From positions 992,001 through 1,056,000 of the forward strand of contig JAMYHL010000003.1 of the NCBI GenBank assembly GCA_025531455.1: a DNA stretch of 64,000 bases, in the 5' to 3' direction. Each line of letters starts with the position of its first letter. Position 1 is the first letter of the stretch. This document shows, piece after piece, positions 45,001 through 55,202 of the stretch. The notes beneath the pieces were generated by a model that did not search any database, was not told the origin of the DNA, and was given only the letters and a program-made list of their open reading frames with translations. The position numbers and the translations under genes are program-made. Origin of the DNA: Apiotrichum sp. Y4204 (Eukaryota; Basidiomycota; Tremellomycetes; Trichosporonales; Trichosporonaceae).

Positions 45001-47402
45001 CGGAGACTCGAATCTTGAAAACTGGACGGCCGCGGTTGGTCTGACAACTGTCGCGGCGGACGCGTTTGAGAACACAATCAAAGACCAAATGCGCACCCTC
45101 TCTAGCGGCGGGCTGGCGCTCACGAGGAATCCCGCCGAGGGGATCCTGGCGTGGGAGAACGCAAAGCTCGAGTACAAGGGAACGACGATGATGAACCTTT
45201 ACACCAACTCGCTGCTCGAGCAGCTCCGCCCCGACTCCAACAACTTCCGTATTACCACAAACTTCCAGCCGCTCCCGTCCGTCGACTTCTCCAGCACGGG
45301 AAAGGCTCTCTTGTGGGCCACCTTCTTGTACGTGCGTTGAGCGGCGTAGGCTGACCCCAGTGGATTTATCATGGCCATCTGGCCGGCGTTTGCAGCAGTG
45401 TATCCCACGCAGGAGAAGATGGCGAACGTACGGGCAAACCAGTATAGGTACGGGATCCCATTGATCATCACTGACGCTCAGCAACGGTGCCAAACCGGCA
45501 GCAGTGTGGGCGTCTCACCTCCTCTTCGAGTTGCCATTTATTATTCTTATCGCGTCCCTCATTGCAATCGGCTTTGCCGCCAGCTCACAGTTCAACGCGG
45601 TCGGCATCGTGTGGATATGTCTGATCTTGTACGGCATCAGCTCGACGCTGCAAGCCTACACCTTCAGCTTCATGTCAAAGTCACCCCTCGGCGCCTGGGC
45701 CGCCGTCGCCCTCTGGAACGCATTCACGTTCATCATCTACTATCTTATCTACATGTTTGTCAACCTCCTCAACAAGGATCCGGACGTGAGCGATACCCTC
45801 AGCAAGGCGCACTACGGCTCTGCCGCCATTGGACCGCTGCCAAGTATCGGTAAGTGATCGTAGCAGATCCACAGCTTACACCAGTGCGCACCGTTCTCGT
45901 GTCGCTCAACACTTTCAATCTCCTGTGCGACGGTTTCGGGAAGCGCACGACCAAGCCTAACAGCGACATGGCCATTTTCGGTGCACCGATCGTGTACATG
46001 ATCGCGCAATCGTTCATCTACTTCGGCATTCTCGTGTACGTCGACTCTGGCGCGCCGGTCCCGTTCCGCCGCTTTTTCCGGCGCAGCCGGGGTGACGACG
46101 ACTCGGCGTCACCCGAGGACGTCGTGGAGGAGACCAAGCGGGTCGTGCACAACAGAGACGACGCGCTGCGCGTCGAACACGTTTGCAAAAAGTACGGCCA
46201 TGGTCGCAAAACCAAGCCGGCGCTCACGGACGTCTCGTTTGGCGTACGCGCCGGAGACACATTTGCGCTCATTGGTCCCAACGGCGCGGGCAAGACCACG
46301 ATGCTTGCGTGTATTCGCGGTGTGGTGAGTGACATTGCAAGTCGTGGCTGACGCCAGGAATGGCCTACCCGCGGCGATATTACGGTCCTCAACAGGTCTA
46401 TCGTCGGGTCGCGGAACAAGGCGTGAGCTGCACGAAGCTTCAAAGCAGCTGACATTCAGGCGCCTCAGGCTCGGCGTGTGTCCTCAAATCAACGCAATCG
46501 ACGATAACCTGACGGGTACGTCTCCCCACACTTCACTGCTGACAACAGTACGCCAGCATCTGTGGCTCTACGGCCGCCTGAAGGGCGTGCCGACCGCGTA
46601 TCTCGGGCGCGATATCGCCGTGCTGCTCGCTACCACCGGCCTGGCGCCCAAGGCCGATGACCTCGCGACCTCCCTCTCGGGCGGAAACCAGCGCAAGCTC
46701 TCGCTGGCGATCGCGCTCATGGGCGGCCCGCCCGTCATTCTCATCGACGAGTTCTCCTCTGGCGTCGACCCCTTCAGCAAGCGCGAGGCGTGGAGCACTG
46801 TGAGTTCATCTAGCGCGCAACGTTCTGATATCAGCTCGCGTCACTCACCCGCGAACGCGCCGTCGTCATCACGACGCACTCGATGGAGGAGGTCGACGCG
46901 CTCGCCAACCGCGTCGGCATCCTCGCTACCACCATGCTTTGTGAGTTTTGGAATTGCTCTACTGTCTATACTGACCCACAGCGGTCGGCACGCCGGCATC
47001 GCTCAAGGCGCGGTACGCCGCGTACGAGCTGCATATCCCCTCAGTGGCGGTGGATCCGGCCGTGGCGTTCCTCCACGAACACGGGTTTTCGCGCGCGACG
47101 CGCGCACTCGACACACAGACCCGCGTCTCTCTCCCCGGTGTGGCTGAGGACCAGCTCGACGCGCTCCTCGCCGTGCTTGAGCGTATGCGCTCTGCCCTCG
47201 ACATCGAGAACATGGCGGTGCATGAGTGAGTTTTACTGGGTGATAGAGCTGACGCGGCAGGGCGTCGACCGAGAACGCGTTCCTCTCGATCGTGCGCGAG
47301 CATAATGTCAAAGAAGACAATGCGCGGGACGAGGAGCCCCCGCGTCAATGGTTCCACCGCCGGAGACGCCGCGTAATGGCAAACACCGGCGGCGGAGTGT
47401 GA
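42065..47402 (+). CDS. full-length ABCA-type ABC transporter (TMD-NBD-TMD-NBD)
   Basis: Predicted membrane lipid or amphiphile transporter of subfamily A. Sixteen introns of about 30-45 bp split an ORF of roughly 1,550-1,600 aa; junctions such as 43256/43292, 45329/45359, 46325/46357 and 46799/46833 all keep frame. The N-terminus (MASLYRQVAALSRKNFIVMW) matches the first helix region of ABCA proteins, followed by an extracytoplasmic loop and a membrane block to about 43,630. NBD1 has Walker A LLGRNGSAKSTT, Q-loop FASQKD, signature KLSGGQKRKLQLA, Walker B LLLLDEISSGLDP and H-loop TTHFLDEAD. A second membrane block follows (44,780-46,060), starting after RRAPSMVYTLFLKRVLLFTR. NBD2 has Walker A LIGPNGAGKTT, signature SLSGGNQRKLSLA, Walker B VILIDEFSSGVDP and H-loop TTHSMEEVD. 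The NBD1 P-loop has Ala in place of the third Gly. Substrate is unknown. Confidence 0.93.
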
Positions 47403-47783
47403 GGTGTTTGGGTGTGTGGATGCGCGAATCCGATCAAGTACAAGACTGTCTCAAGGCCGAGAGTTCTCGCAGTAAAGAAAAGTGTGTATAGAGTATCAGA
47501 AACGCCATAGAAGAAATTGTGTTTCCATAGATGCAGCCTGTTCCGTCCACTCCGCCCTGCCAATCGAGGAGATGAGATCAGTTGAGCCTGTGCCTCTGAA
47601 GCAAGAGCCGTACGCTTCCGCTTCGCATAGCACTTCATTCTCACTGACCCAGCCTGACTCACATCATACTGTCGATTCCCTGCGTCTCGACACTCACGAG
47701 CTGCTTCCGGTCTACATGCACCGTCGGTCTGTCAATGCTACATGTACGTCAGTTTACGTTCTAACAGCTCGGCCTCTGTCGTT
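47403..47783. other. convergent 3' spacer
   Basis: 380 bp between the stop codons of the ABC transporter (+) and the metallophosphoesterase (-). No frame or RNA gene was seen. Two TACATG-containing palindromic strings occur around 47715-47750. Confidence 0.45.
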
Positions 47784-48602
47784 CTACAAGTACACCACGA
47801 TACCCTCTGCCTCTTTCGGATCCTCCCTCGGTTTACCATTAGGCCCCAGCGACGCCGCGTTGACAATGATCGTCTTCTCGCCCTTGGGTTTGTGTAGCAT
47901 GCGTCCCATGGTTCCAAGCACATCAAGCCCGCCAAAGTGCTTCTTATCACGGGCCCACGCAGCCTTATCAGCGTGGTCGAGCACGGCCTGCCCCCGCTGC
48001 TCGTGGATATGCCCGCAGACAACGAGCCTAGGCTGCGCCCGCCAGATCTCCCGGAGGAGAAACGGACATCCGAGGTCGTCGTCGCGATATCCGCGCGGCG
48101 GGCCGTGCGACACCAGAATGTCCACGTTTGACGGAACTGTGCCGCGCCACACATCCTTCCTCTTGGGGTACTGATACGCGCCGCGGCCGAATACCGGCGT
48201 GCGCGGGTCACCGTGGATTGTGAGTGTGCGGTCCCGGACGCAGACAAGAGCTGTCTCGCAGCAGAGGTATGTCAGCCCGTGCCAGTCGAGACTTGCGGAT
48301 TTGCCGATATCGTACCGCTCCTCGACGAAAGACGGGTCAAGCACCTTGTCGTGGTTACCGGCAATCACGATTTTGTGCGCGTGCGGCAGGGACGCGAGCC
48401 AGTCGAGCTGCGCCTGCACCTCCTCGACCGTCCCGGCGTGCGTGAGGTCGCCGGCGTGGATGAGAATGTCGCCGTCGGGAATGTCGGGGTACGTGTTGTG
48501 CGTGTCCGAGATGCAGACTACCGCGATGCGGTCGGCGCCGGCGCCTGTCGCGGAAGAGGAAGCGGCGGGCGCGCCGTGCTGGTGATCGTTCGTTGTCGCC
48601 AT
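47784..48602 (-). CDS. calcineurin-like metallophosphoesterase (MPPED/UPF0046 type)
   Basis: Single-exon gene of 272 aa, the only clearly intronless gene in the window. It has the full metallophosphoesterase signature: VVCISDTHN (D-x-H), DGDILIHAGDLTHAG (GD-x-x-H), VIAGNHD (GNHD), ILVSHGPP and VVCGHIH (GH-x-H). Length and the PKRKDVWRGTVPSNVDILVS region fit the small MPPED1/2-like branch, which hydrolyses phosphodiesters in vitro and has no settled physiological substrate. The start MATTNDHQHG was preferred; an in-frame ATG at 48644 would add 14 residues. It is transcribed divergently from the acidic-protein gene. Confidence 0.92.
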   Translation of the reverse strand: MATTNDHQHGAPAASSSATGAGADRIAVVCISDTHNTYPDIPDGDILIHAGDLTHAGTVEEVQAQLDWLASLPHAHKIVIAGNHDKVLDPSFVEERYDIGKSASLDWHGLTYLCCETALVCVRDRTLTIHGDPRTPVFGRGAYQYPKRKDVWRGTVPSNVDILVSHGPPRGYRDDDLGCPFLLREIWRAQPRLVVCGHIHEQRGQAVLDHADKAAWARDKKHFGGLDVLGTMGRMLHKPKGEKTIIVNAASLGPNGKPREDPKEAEGIVVYL

Positions 48603-49634
48603 TCTCAGGTTGATGGAGTATAATGGAGAATGGAGCGTTGTCAACTACGGATGCAACACGTCTCCGAGTCTCGTAAGCGGACAAATTGCAGTGCTGTGCG
48701 TTTCAAGCATCGAGAAATCTCAGGCACGGGGTTGCCAGATCTCCCCTCAACTGCTGTATGTGCTGTAAGTGCCGTGGAGGCCATCTCCGTCATGATCCGT
48801 CAGTGTTCAAGTGACCGTCATTGCCAACATGGTCGCATACTGGATAGTGTCGTGTGGACCGAGGTGCCTTCACTGCGGTGTACATGGTGTCCAACGCTGA
48901 CATCTCGCCACCGTCGCCACTGTCACGTCTGCGCAGAGCACGAGGCGCTGGCGCGAGGCGCACCGTTACGGATGCTCTGGCACTTGGCACTTGGCACTTC
49001 TGTAGTGGGCGCCTTGAGCGACTGAGAACCCAGCATGCTCAGCAACCCCCGTGTCCTTTGATTCCTCGAGTCCAAGTCCTTGCTCGCCACTCTGTTCCAG
49101 GCTGTCGGAGCATGGCAATGCGCAATGCGCTGCGCGACAACGTGCGGGATCCTCTTTATCCGAGATTTATCCCCGCACATCCCTCGCACATTCCTGACAA
49201 CGGCAGCGCCTAGCACAACCCACACCCTGTCAACAACGCATCCCGCGCACCACTCTCAGGTCTCCCCTCGTCCCATCACGCACAACCAACAATGCATCTC
49301 CTACTTGATTCCCCCGACGGCGTGCACGCCGCGACCGCACTGACCGCCAATGCACCCTTCACCTCCCTGCGCAGTTAACTGCTGGATGCGACGCGTCACG
49401 CTGGCATCAGCGCCACGGCCTTTGTGGACCCTGCGAGGTGGTGGTGGTCAAAGGTGGGTTCGCTGGCACGCACAGTCTTCTCGTCACACTCGAACATTTT
49501 TTCGGCAACTGTTTTTTCTCTTCAACTTTTCTTCTTGTTGCTCGCACCACTTTCCCACCTCTTAAGCTCGCGATCCCTCTCTTTCTCTCTTTATTCCCTT
49601 CCATTCACTGCTTTCCGCGACAAAAAGCCTCAAC
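48603..49634. promoter_or_regulatory. divergent promoter region, phosphoesterase/acidic protein
   Basis: 1 kb between divergent starts with no protein-like frame. The last 150 bp before 49635 is strongly pyrimidine-rich (TTTTTTCTCTTCAACTTTTC and similar), typical of the leader of a well-expressed fungal gene. Confidence 0.45.
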
Positions 49635-50927
49635 ATGGCCTCCACCTCGACCACCACGCTCCCTAATGCGACGCACATCGTCGTCAACATGTCCGACTCG
49701 ATGGATCTGAACATCGTGACGCGCGACGGCGGTGTCGTGCTTCCCCGTGTGGAGCTCGAAATTGAGGGCGACTCGGACGACGAGCTCGAGGAGGACGAGC
49801 TGTCCCCCGAGGAGGTGGCCGCGCTCGAGGAGCAGCTCAAGGACCTCAAGGTCAAGAAGGGCGAGGGGGAGGACGGCGACGAGGAATGGGAGGACGAGGA
49901 TGAGGACGACGACGACGATGTTACGCCCCTCAAGCCCACGCTCGAGTGCACCATTGAGCCCGAGCACGCGCCCGCAATCTACAAGACGACCACGGTGCTC
50001 GACCTCGAGGACCTCGTGTTCCCCACCTCGCTTGCGGGTGTTGCTGCGCTCGCGCCCCACATTGAGACTGTTCGCATCAAGAGCGTTCCCTCGTCCGGAT
50101 ACATTGGCGAATGGCCGTTTGACGCCAAGAACCTCGTCGTCTTCCACGAGCAGATGCTGTACGAGTACGGCCCGTGGGGTGACAGCGACGACGAGGATGA
50201 CGACGAGGATGAGGATGAGGACGACGACGAGGAGGAGGAGGAGAAGAAGGACGCCGAGGACAAGGACGCCAAGACTGAGGAGAACGGTGAGAAGGACGAG
50301 AAGAAGGACGACGCCGAGGAGGAGGATGACGAGGATGAGGATGAGGACGAGGACGACATCCTCTGCACGTCCCGCTTTGTCCTTAACATCACCCCCTCGC
50401 ACCCCACTACACCCCGCGTCACCAAGGCTCTTGAGCAGATGATCAAGTACCTTGCGCCCACCCTCGAGGAGATCACCATCATCTTCAACGTTGACAAGGA
50501 GTACAAGCGTGAGTGAATGAGGTTTGGATCTTGCCACTGATGCCCAGAGCCGAAGGACTACACGCCCGCCGCGGACGAGTACGAGCCTCCTCTTCTGCTC
50601 TTCCTTCTTACGCTGCTCACGATGTGCGCGTCGGACACCACGAAGATCACCTTTGTGAACTTTGACAAGGCCGGCGCCGCGTGGCTCGGCGACGACTCGC
50701 TCCGCGAGACCATTGCAGGCGCCACCGACATGGTCCCTCCTGAGGTTGCGCAGAAGGTCTTTGAGGAGTTCCTCTCCGGCGGCCTCGACGAGGTGCGCGA
50801 GGACGCCAAGGCCGACGGTCTCGGCGACGTCGGCACCAAGCGCAACATCTCGTACCTCTCCCGCGACGCGTACAAGGCTGCGGTCGGCGACGAGCAGTTT
50901 GCCCTCGACACCAAGTGGGAGAAGTAG
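49635..50927 (+). CDS. very acidic protein of unknown function
   Basis: Two exons (49635-50508, 50548-50927) give 417 aa. Residues about 45-95 and 175-245 are Asp/Glu-rich low-complexity blocks, the second almost purely D/E with some K. Between and after them are ordered segments with alternating hydrophobic residues (IETVRIKSVPSSGYIGEWPF, NLVVFHEQMLYEYGPWG, LEQMIKYLAPTLEEITIIFN). I recognise no domain. The beta-strand/helix rhythm recalls leucine-rich or F-box-associated regions common in these fungi, but no F-box is visible. The composition could suit a histone or ribosomal-protein chaperone; that is speculation. The pyrimidine-rich leader and strong C/G third-position bias suggest good expression. 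Confidence 0.85.
50161..50362. repeat. GAC/GAG-rich low-complexity coding tract
   Basis: About 200 bp made almost only of GAC, GAG, GAT and AAG codons within the acidic-protein gene. It encodes a poly-acidic segment prone to length variation. Confidence 0.85.
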
Positions 50928-52720
50928 GTGCTCCTTCAAGCACGTCCAGTGTCCCCTCAAGCGCGATAGATGGAAAGTACTACATAGGAGTAATAGAAAC
51001 GCCACGGTTATGAACATTAATGACAACGAGCAGATGGGACCCAAGGATTGTCGCATGATTCCAATGGAACCTTGGTTGATCCGGACACATTGAACGTGCT
51101 GCGCGTCCACTCGGTCAGTCCGCAATTTGCGGGGGTCACACACGACGAGTTCCGTCGGCCATCAAGCGGTACCGGCTTCGGGTGGTACTCCAGCACCACA
51201 AGCTAGAGTCACCTTAGGCTTCCCAACTCGCATCGTCAGCCATGCGGCGTCATAGAAGAAGATGTTGGGACCAAGACTCGGATCCATTTGCCACCGAGGA
51301 AGCCAAGCCGCCAGGTCCACCGGATCCAATCCCACCAACTGCGCACGACCTCAACGTGTCTGACCAAGGTCCTCGTCAACAGGCACGTCGTAACTGAACG
51401 CACACTCGTACTCGCTTTGTGTTCAATCATCGGGGCGCGCTAGCCACGAGCGGCAGTCGCGCTATCGACACCGAGCGGAGCGGCGCGGTACACGCGGTAC
51501 GCCGTGGCGGGCCGCAAGCTCAGGCTGCCGTTGGAACTTATCCGAGGTACGAGATATGAGCTACGCTGGAACTCGTGATGTAGTTCGTTCTTGGGTTCGT
51601 GCCAGAAACTAACCTTTTACATCAGCCTCCGGGCCGCCCAGAAACACCGCAGCCGCAGCATGTAGCGGCATTGTATGGCATTCCGGTGCCTGTGTGTTAA
51701 TGACCATCGAGCTTCGAGCTTCGAGCTGGTTTTTACGCGGCGGCCGTCGGTACTTTTGGCGCTATTTCGCGTCCTCAGTCACTGGCACGCCCATTTGTTC
51801 GGCGGCCCGGCGGCCCGGAATGAGGTCGGGGGTGCTGAAACGCAGCTACAGTACATGCATGTATAGCTCCACAGGAGTGTGCGCGCACAACCTGTGGTGA
51901 AGCGCACATTCGAACTTACAAAATGCGCCGAGATTGCAGGGGAACACGGGTCCCATACACTGCAGTGCTCAACAATCGCACATTGCGCTTCCCGGTGTCT
52001 GCTGCATGTTCTGCAAAAACACAGGGGGGTTGCAAGAGTGCTTGCTTAGCTGCCCAGAAAGCAGGTAGCAAGCGGGGCAGTGCCGGCACACAGTGCCAAC
52101 TGGCACCGCCATGCCGTTACACTTTACAGTTTCCTCTCGGTTTCGCGGTTTCAGCCGCCCAAGCATCAAGCATATGCGGCGCGTTCCTTGGATTATGCCT
52201 GGAACACTAGACGTCGGCGCGACATCCAGTCTTTGGCCTGCACCACCGGCCACCGGGCGGGGCAGCCACAGAACACGAACTCTTCTCGACGTGTCCCTCC
52301 CGCCTTCGAGCCCGTACGCGCAGGTGCAGTGCGGATCTGCAGCGCCTGCCGCGCCGTGCGTTTGTGCATTCGAAAGCTATGAGGGTCGAGGCCCCGAGGT
52401 TTCTTCCTGATCACTTCTGAACAAACTGTGGCAGGACCCTTGGGGGACATCTCTGCATCTCGCCACCGAGTCGTGATTGTTGCGGGGATATACCCCTGCG
52501 ACGTATACCTCACCGCTCAGAGTGTGCGTTCCAGGCGAGGGGACAAGGCTGGGACTACCCTTGGCGGTGATCGTTACTCGCTCAGCCCGTGCGCCAGGCC
52601 ATATAGAAGTGACTGTGCTGTTCTCTGAGACTCGATCACTGATGGACCTTTCGGAGGCAGATATAAAAATGACAATGCTTGGATGCCAAGATGCGATCCC
52701 CATCCCCACCCCCTCCCCCA
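50928..52720. other. 1.8 kb intergenic region
   Basis: No protein-like frame in 1.8 kb between the acidic-protein gene and the alginate-lyase gene. Short direct duplications occur (ATCGAGCTTCGAGCTTCGAG near 51708; CGGCGGCCCGGCGGCCCGG near 51800). The right end holds a TATA box. No RNA gene was recognised. Confidence 0.5.
52662..52669 (+). promoter_or_regulatory. TATA box of the alginate-lyase-family gene
   Basis: TATAAAAA lies about 55 bp upstream of the preferred ATG at 52721. That supports this start as the main one, although an in-frame ATG at 52691 sits between. Confidence 0.6.
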
Positions 52721-54155
52721 ATGTTCCTCTTCAAGACACTCCTTCTCGCGCCGCTCGCACTGGCTGTGCCGTGCAGTCAGCGCCCCTCCAAGCCCACCGG
52801 GACCGCGAAGCCGTCAACCGAGACGGGCGGGCCCGTCGGCGCCGGCGTAAAGACCCCCGAGACCGTCGTTCTGGACGGCGCGCGCCTCGTGTGCGTCAAG
52901 GCCGCGGTACAGGGCAAAGGCAACGACGCTGCGTGTACCAAGAAACAAGACGCCGACTACAAGGGCGTCATGGGCAACCTCCTCAGCCAGGCGGATTACC
53001 TCCTCACCCAGGGCCCGTGGACAGTCACTTCCAAGACGATGCAGGTGCCCAACGGAACGGTCAACGACTATGCGTCGCAGGCTCCCTACTGGTGGCCTGG
53101 AAACTGGGAGGACGCGTCCAAGCCCAAGTGCCCGTATGTCCAGCGCGACGGCGTGCGCAACCCCGAAGTGGACAACTACACTGACCGCCGTGATCTGTGA
53201 GTAATGAAATGAAAGAGAGTGCTTGACGCTGACACCCACAGCGCCCAGATGATGAACGCCACATACACCCTCTCCCTGTCGTGGTGGTACACCGAAAACG
53301 CACAGTACCGTGAACACGCGGCCAAAGCGCTCAAGACATGGTTCATCGAGCCCGCGACCAGGATGAATCCACACCTGCAGCACGCCCAGATCATTCCCTG
53401 CAAGAACGACGTAAGTGACGGTTAACCACTTGATGGTGTTGCAACACCGTTCGCTCTTTACTAACCCCCAGGGACGCGCCATTGGCATCATCGACTTTTC
53501 GCAGCAGTACACCGACGTGCTTGACGCCGTCGCGATCCTCGACACTGTCGAGGACGGCGTCTGGGGCAAGAAGGACAGCGATGCTTTCAAGGCGTGGAAC
53601 ACTGAATTCCTCACCTGGCTTACGGAAAGCAAATTTGGCAAGCAGGAGCTCGCGGCGAAAAACAACCACGGTACCTTTGCCGGCATGCAGATTGCCGCTA
53701 TCGCGTCCTACCTCGGACAGAAGAACCTGGCCATGAGGACGCTGCAGGACCAGCTCCCCCGCATCGACCTGTACATTTCTCCGGACGGCACGCAGCCGCT
53801 CGAGCTCAAGCGCGAGACAAGCTGGCACTACACGAACTTTGTTCTCGTCGCGTACACGCGCATGGCCGCTATCGGCGAGCACCTCGGCGTCGATGTGTGG
53901 GGGTACGTCGGATCGCAGGGCCGGTCGATCCAGAAGGCCATCGAGTACACCATCCCGTTTGCGACCGCTCAGGAGAAGTGGCCGCACAAGGAGCTCCACT
54001 TCCAGCGTTTCGCCGCCTGGGACATTGTGCACTTTGCCGCCGACCGCGGCATGCAGGCGGCGCAGGCGGCGCTTCCGGCCCTCGAGATGCCGCCGTCGGA
54101 CCTCTGGGCACTCCGTCCCGCGCCCGAGCAGCTCGACAGCATTCTCTATGGGTGA
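52721..54155 (+). CDS. secreted alginate-lyase-family polysaccharide lyase
   Basis: Predicted extracellular lyase that cleaves uronic-acid-containing polysaccharides by beta-elimination. Three exons (52721-53196, 53242-53410, 53472-54155) give 442 aa. The start was chosen to open a signal peptide (MFLFKTLLLAPLALAVPC); an ATG at 52691 would precede it with a Pro/Ser-rich stub. Family motifs: QAPYWWPGNWED, VQRDGVRNPEVDNYTDR, the ENAQYREHAAKALKTWF helix, KNNHGTFAGMQ (conserved Asn-Asn-His) and KRETSWHYTNF (conserved Arg...Tyr). Together these fit the alpha/alpha-toroid alginate_lyase fold, including the putative catalytic Asn, His, Arg and Tyr. The true substrate in a yeast may be glucuronan or a capsular glucuronoxylomannan rather than alginate (inference). 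The second intron contains a clear CTAAC branch site. Confidence 0.9.
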
Positions 54156-55202
54156 TCGTGCCCTGTGACATATACCCCGCGTTCGCGACCTCTGCAGAAA
54201 CTGCCCGCGTAAGCCTCATTTCCTTTGACATTGGACCCTGCTTTCATTGCTAGTGGACGATTCATACCCCCCGACTCACAATCGTTCCCCATCCCGTCGT
54301 TGACGATGCTCTCCGTTCGTTTGCGATTCCTTTCCGTTTCCGGTGACCCTGGTGGCCATTGCGGTGATTGACCCATACTGTATTCATAGCTCTCCTTAGC
54401 TTTCTTGATGTATCAGTAGCAAAACTTGCAGAGGTTAGGCTTCAGTAGTGAAGAGAGTTGGGCCAAGGTCAATTCTCGTCGTGTCAGCAGATCCCACCTC
54501 ATTGTGGACGTCAGTGGACGCCACGAGACCTCCACCTGCCAGTCATGATCGGATCTTGTGAACACGTGAAGACAATGGCATTGACCGCGTGAATGCACAA
54601 GGAAACTCACCTGCGGGGGATGAGCTCCACCCGCGACGACCCCGCAAAAGGGTCTGGAAGGCCTTCGGGCAGGGCGTTGGTGGGCGTCTCGATTTACCCG
54701 GCTTTCGGCATTCTAGGGAGAGAGTCGGTCATGTCCGTTCACAAGGCTGCGTGTTGTCAAGGACGCAAGGAAGGGCTCAAGGTTTTTGTTGTTGTGGCTT
54801 GGATTCCCCGGATGAGAACTGCTCTCCGTCACCGGTATCGCGGCTGAATGAAAGCCGCAAGGCGCACCGAGAACCACGAACGAGGCCCCCTCGTCCCCCA
54901 CCGCCAGCATGCGGGGCTCGCTTCCCATCCCATCCCATGCACCCCAGCGCAGTGCAGTTGATGGGCAGGAGGATGGCGCTTGGCGGCTGGTGGTTCACGG
55001 CTAATGACCTGCACATGGCCAGCGGCCAGCATCACCCCAGATACGATGCTTCGTGGATGACCAAGACGGGGTCACCGTCGCTTCGGCCGCCGGCCGCTGC
55101 GGTCCACTTTCCGTCGTCCGTATATAAGCGTCTAGCTCGTTCCCATTCCTCTCCCGCCCACTCCTTCCCACTCCCCTACCCCCCTTCCAAGACCAACCCA
55201 CA
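54156..55202. promoter_or_regulatory. intergenic region with ALDH promoter
   Basis: 1 kb between the lyase stop and the aldehyde dehydrogenase start. No protein-like frame was found. A TATATAAG box lies at 55121-55128, followed by a C/T-rich leader (CATTCCTCTCCCGCC...CCCCCCTTCC) up to the start codon, a layout typical of a strongly expressed gene. Confidence 0.55.
55121..55128 (+). promoter_or_regulatory. TATA box of the aldehyde dehydrogenase gene
   Basis: TATATAAG lies 75 bp upstream of the ATG at 55203. A pyrimidine-rich stretch fills the interval. Confidence 0.65.

Noticed and set aside
49605..51143. 512-codon minus-strand frame antisense to the acidic protein
   Set aside because: It is Leu/Val-rich only because it is the complement of GAC/GAG codons. 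The plus strand has the leader, intron and stop expected of a gene.
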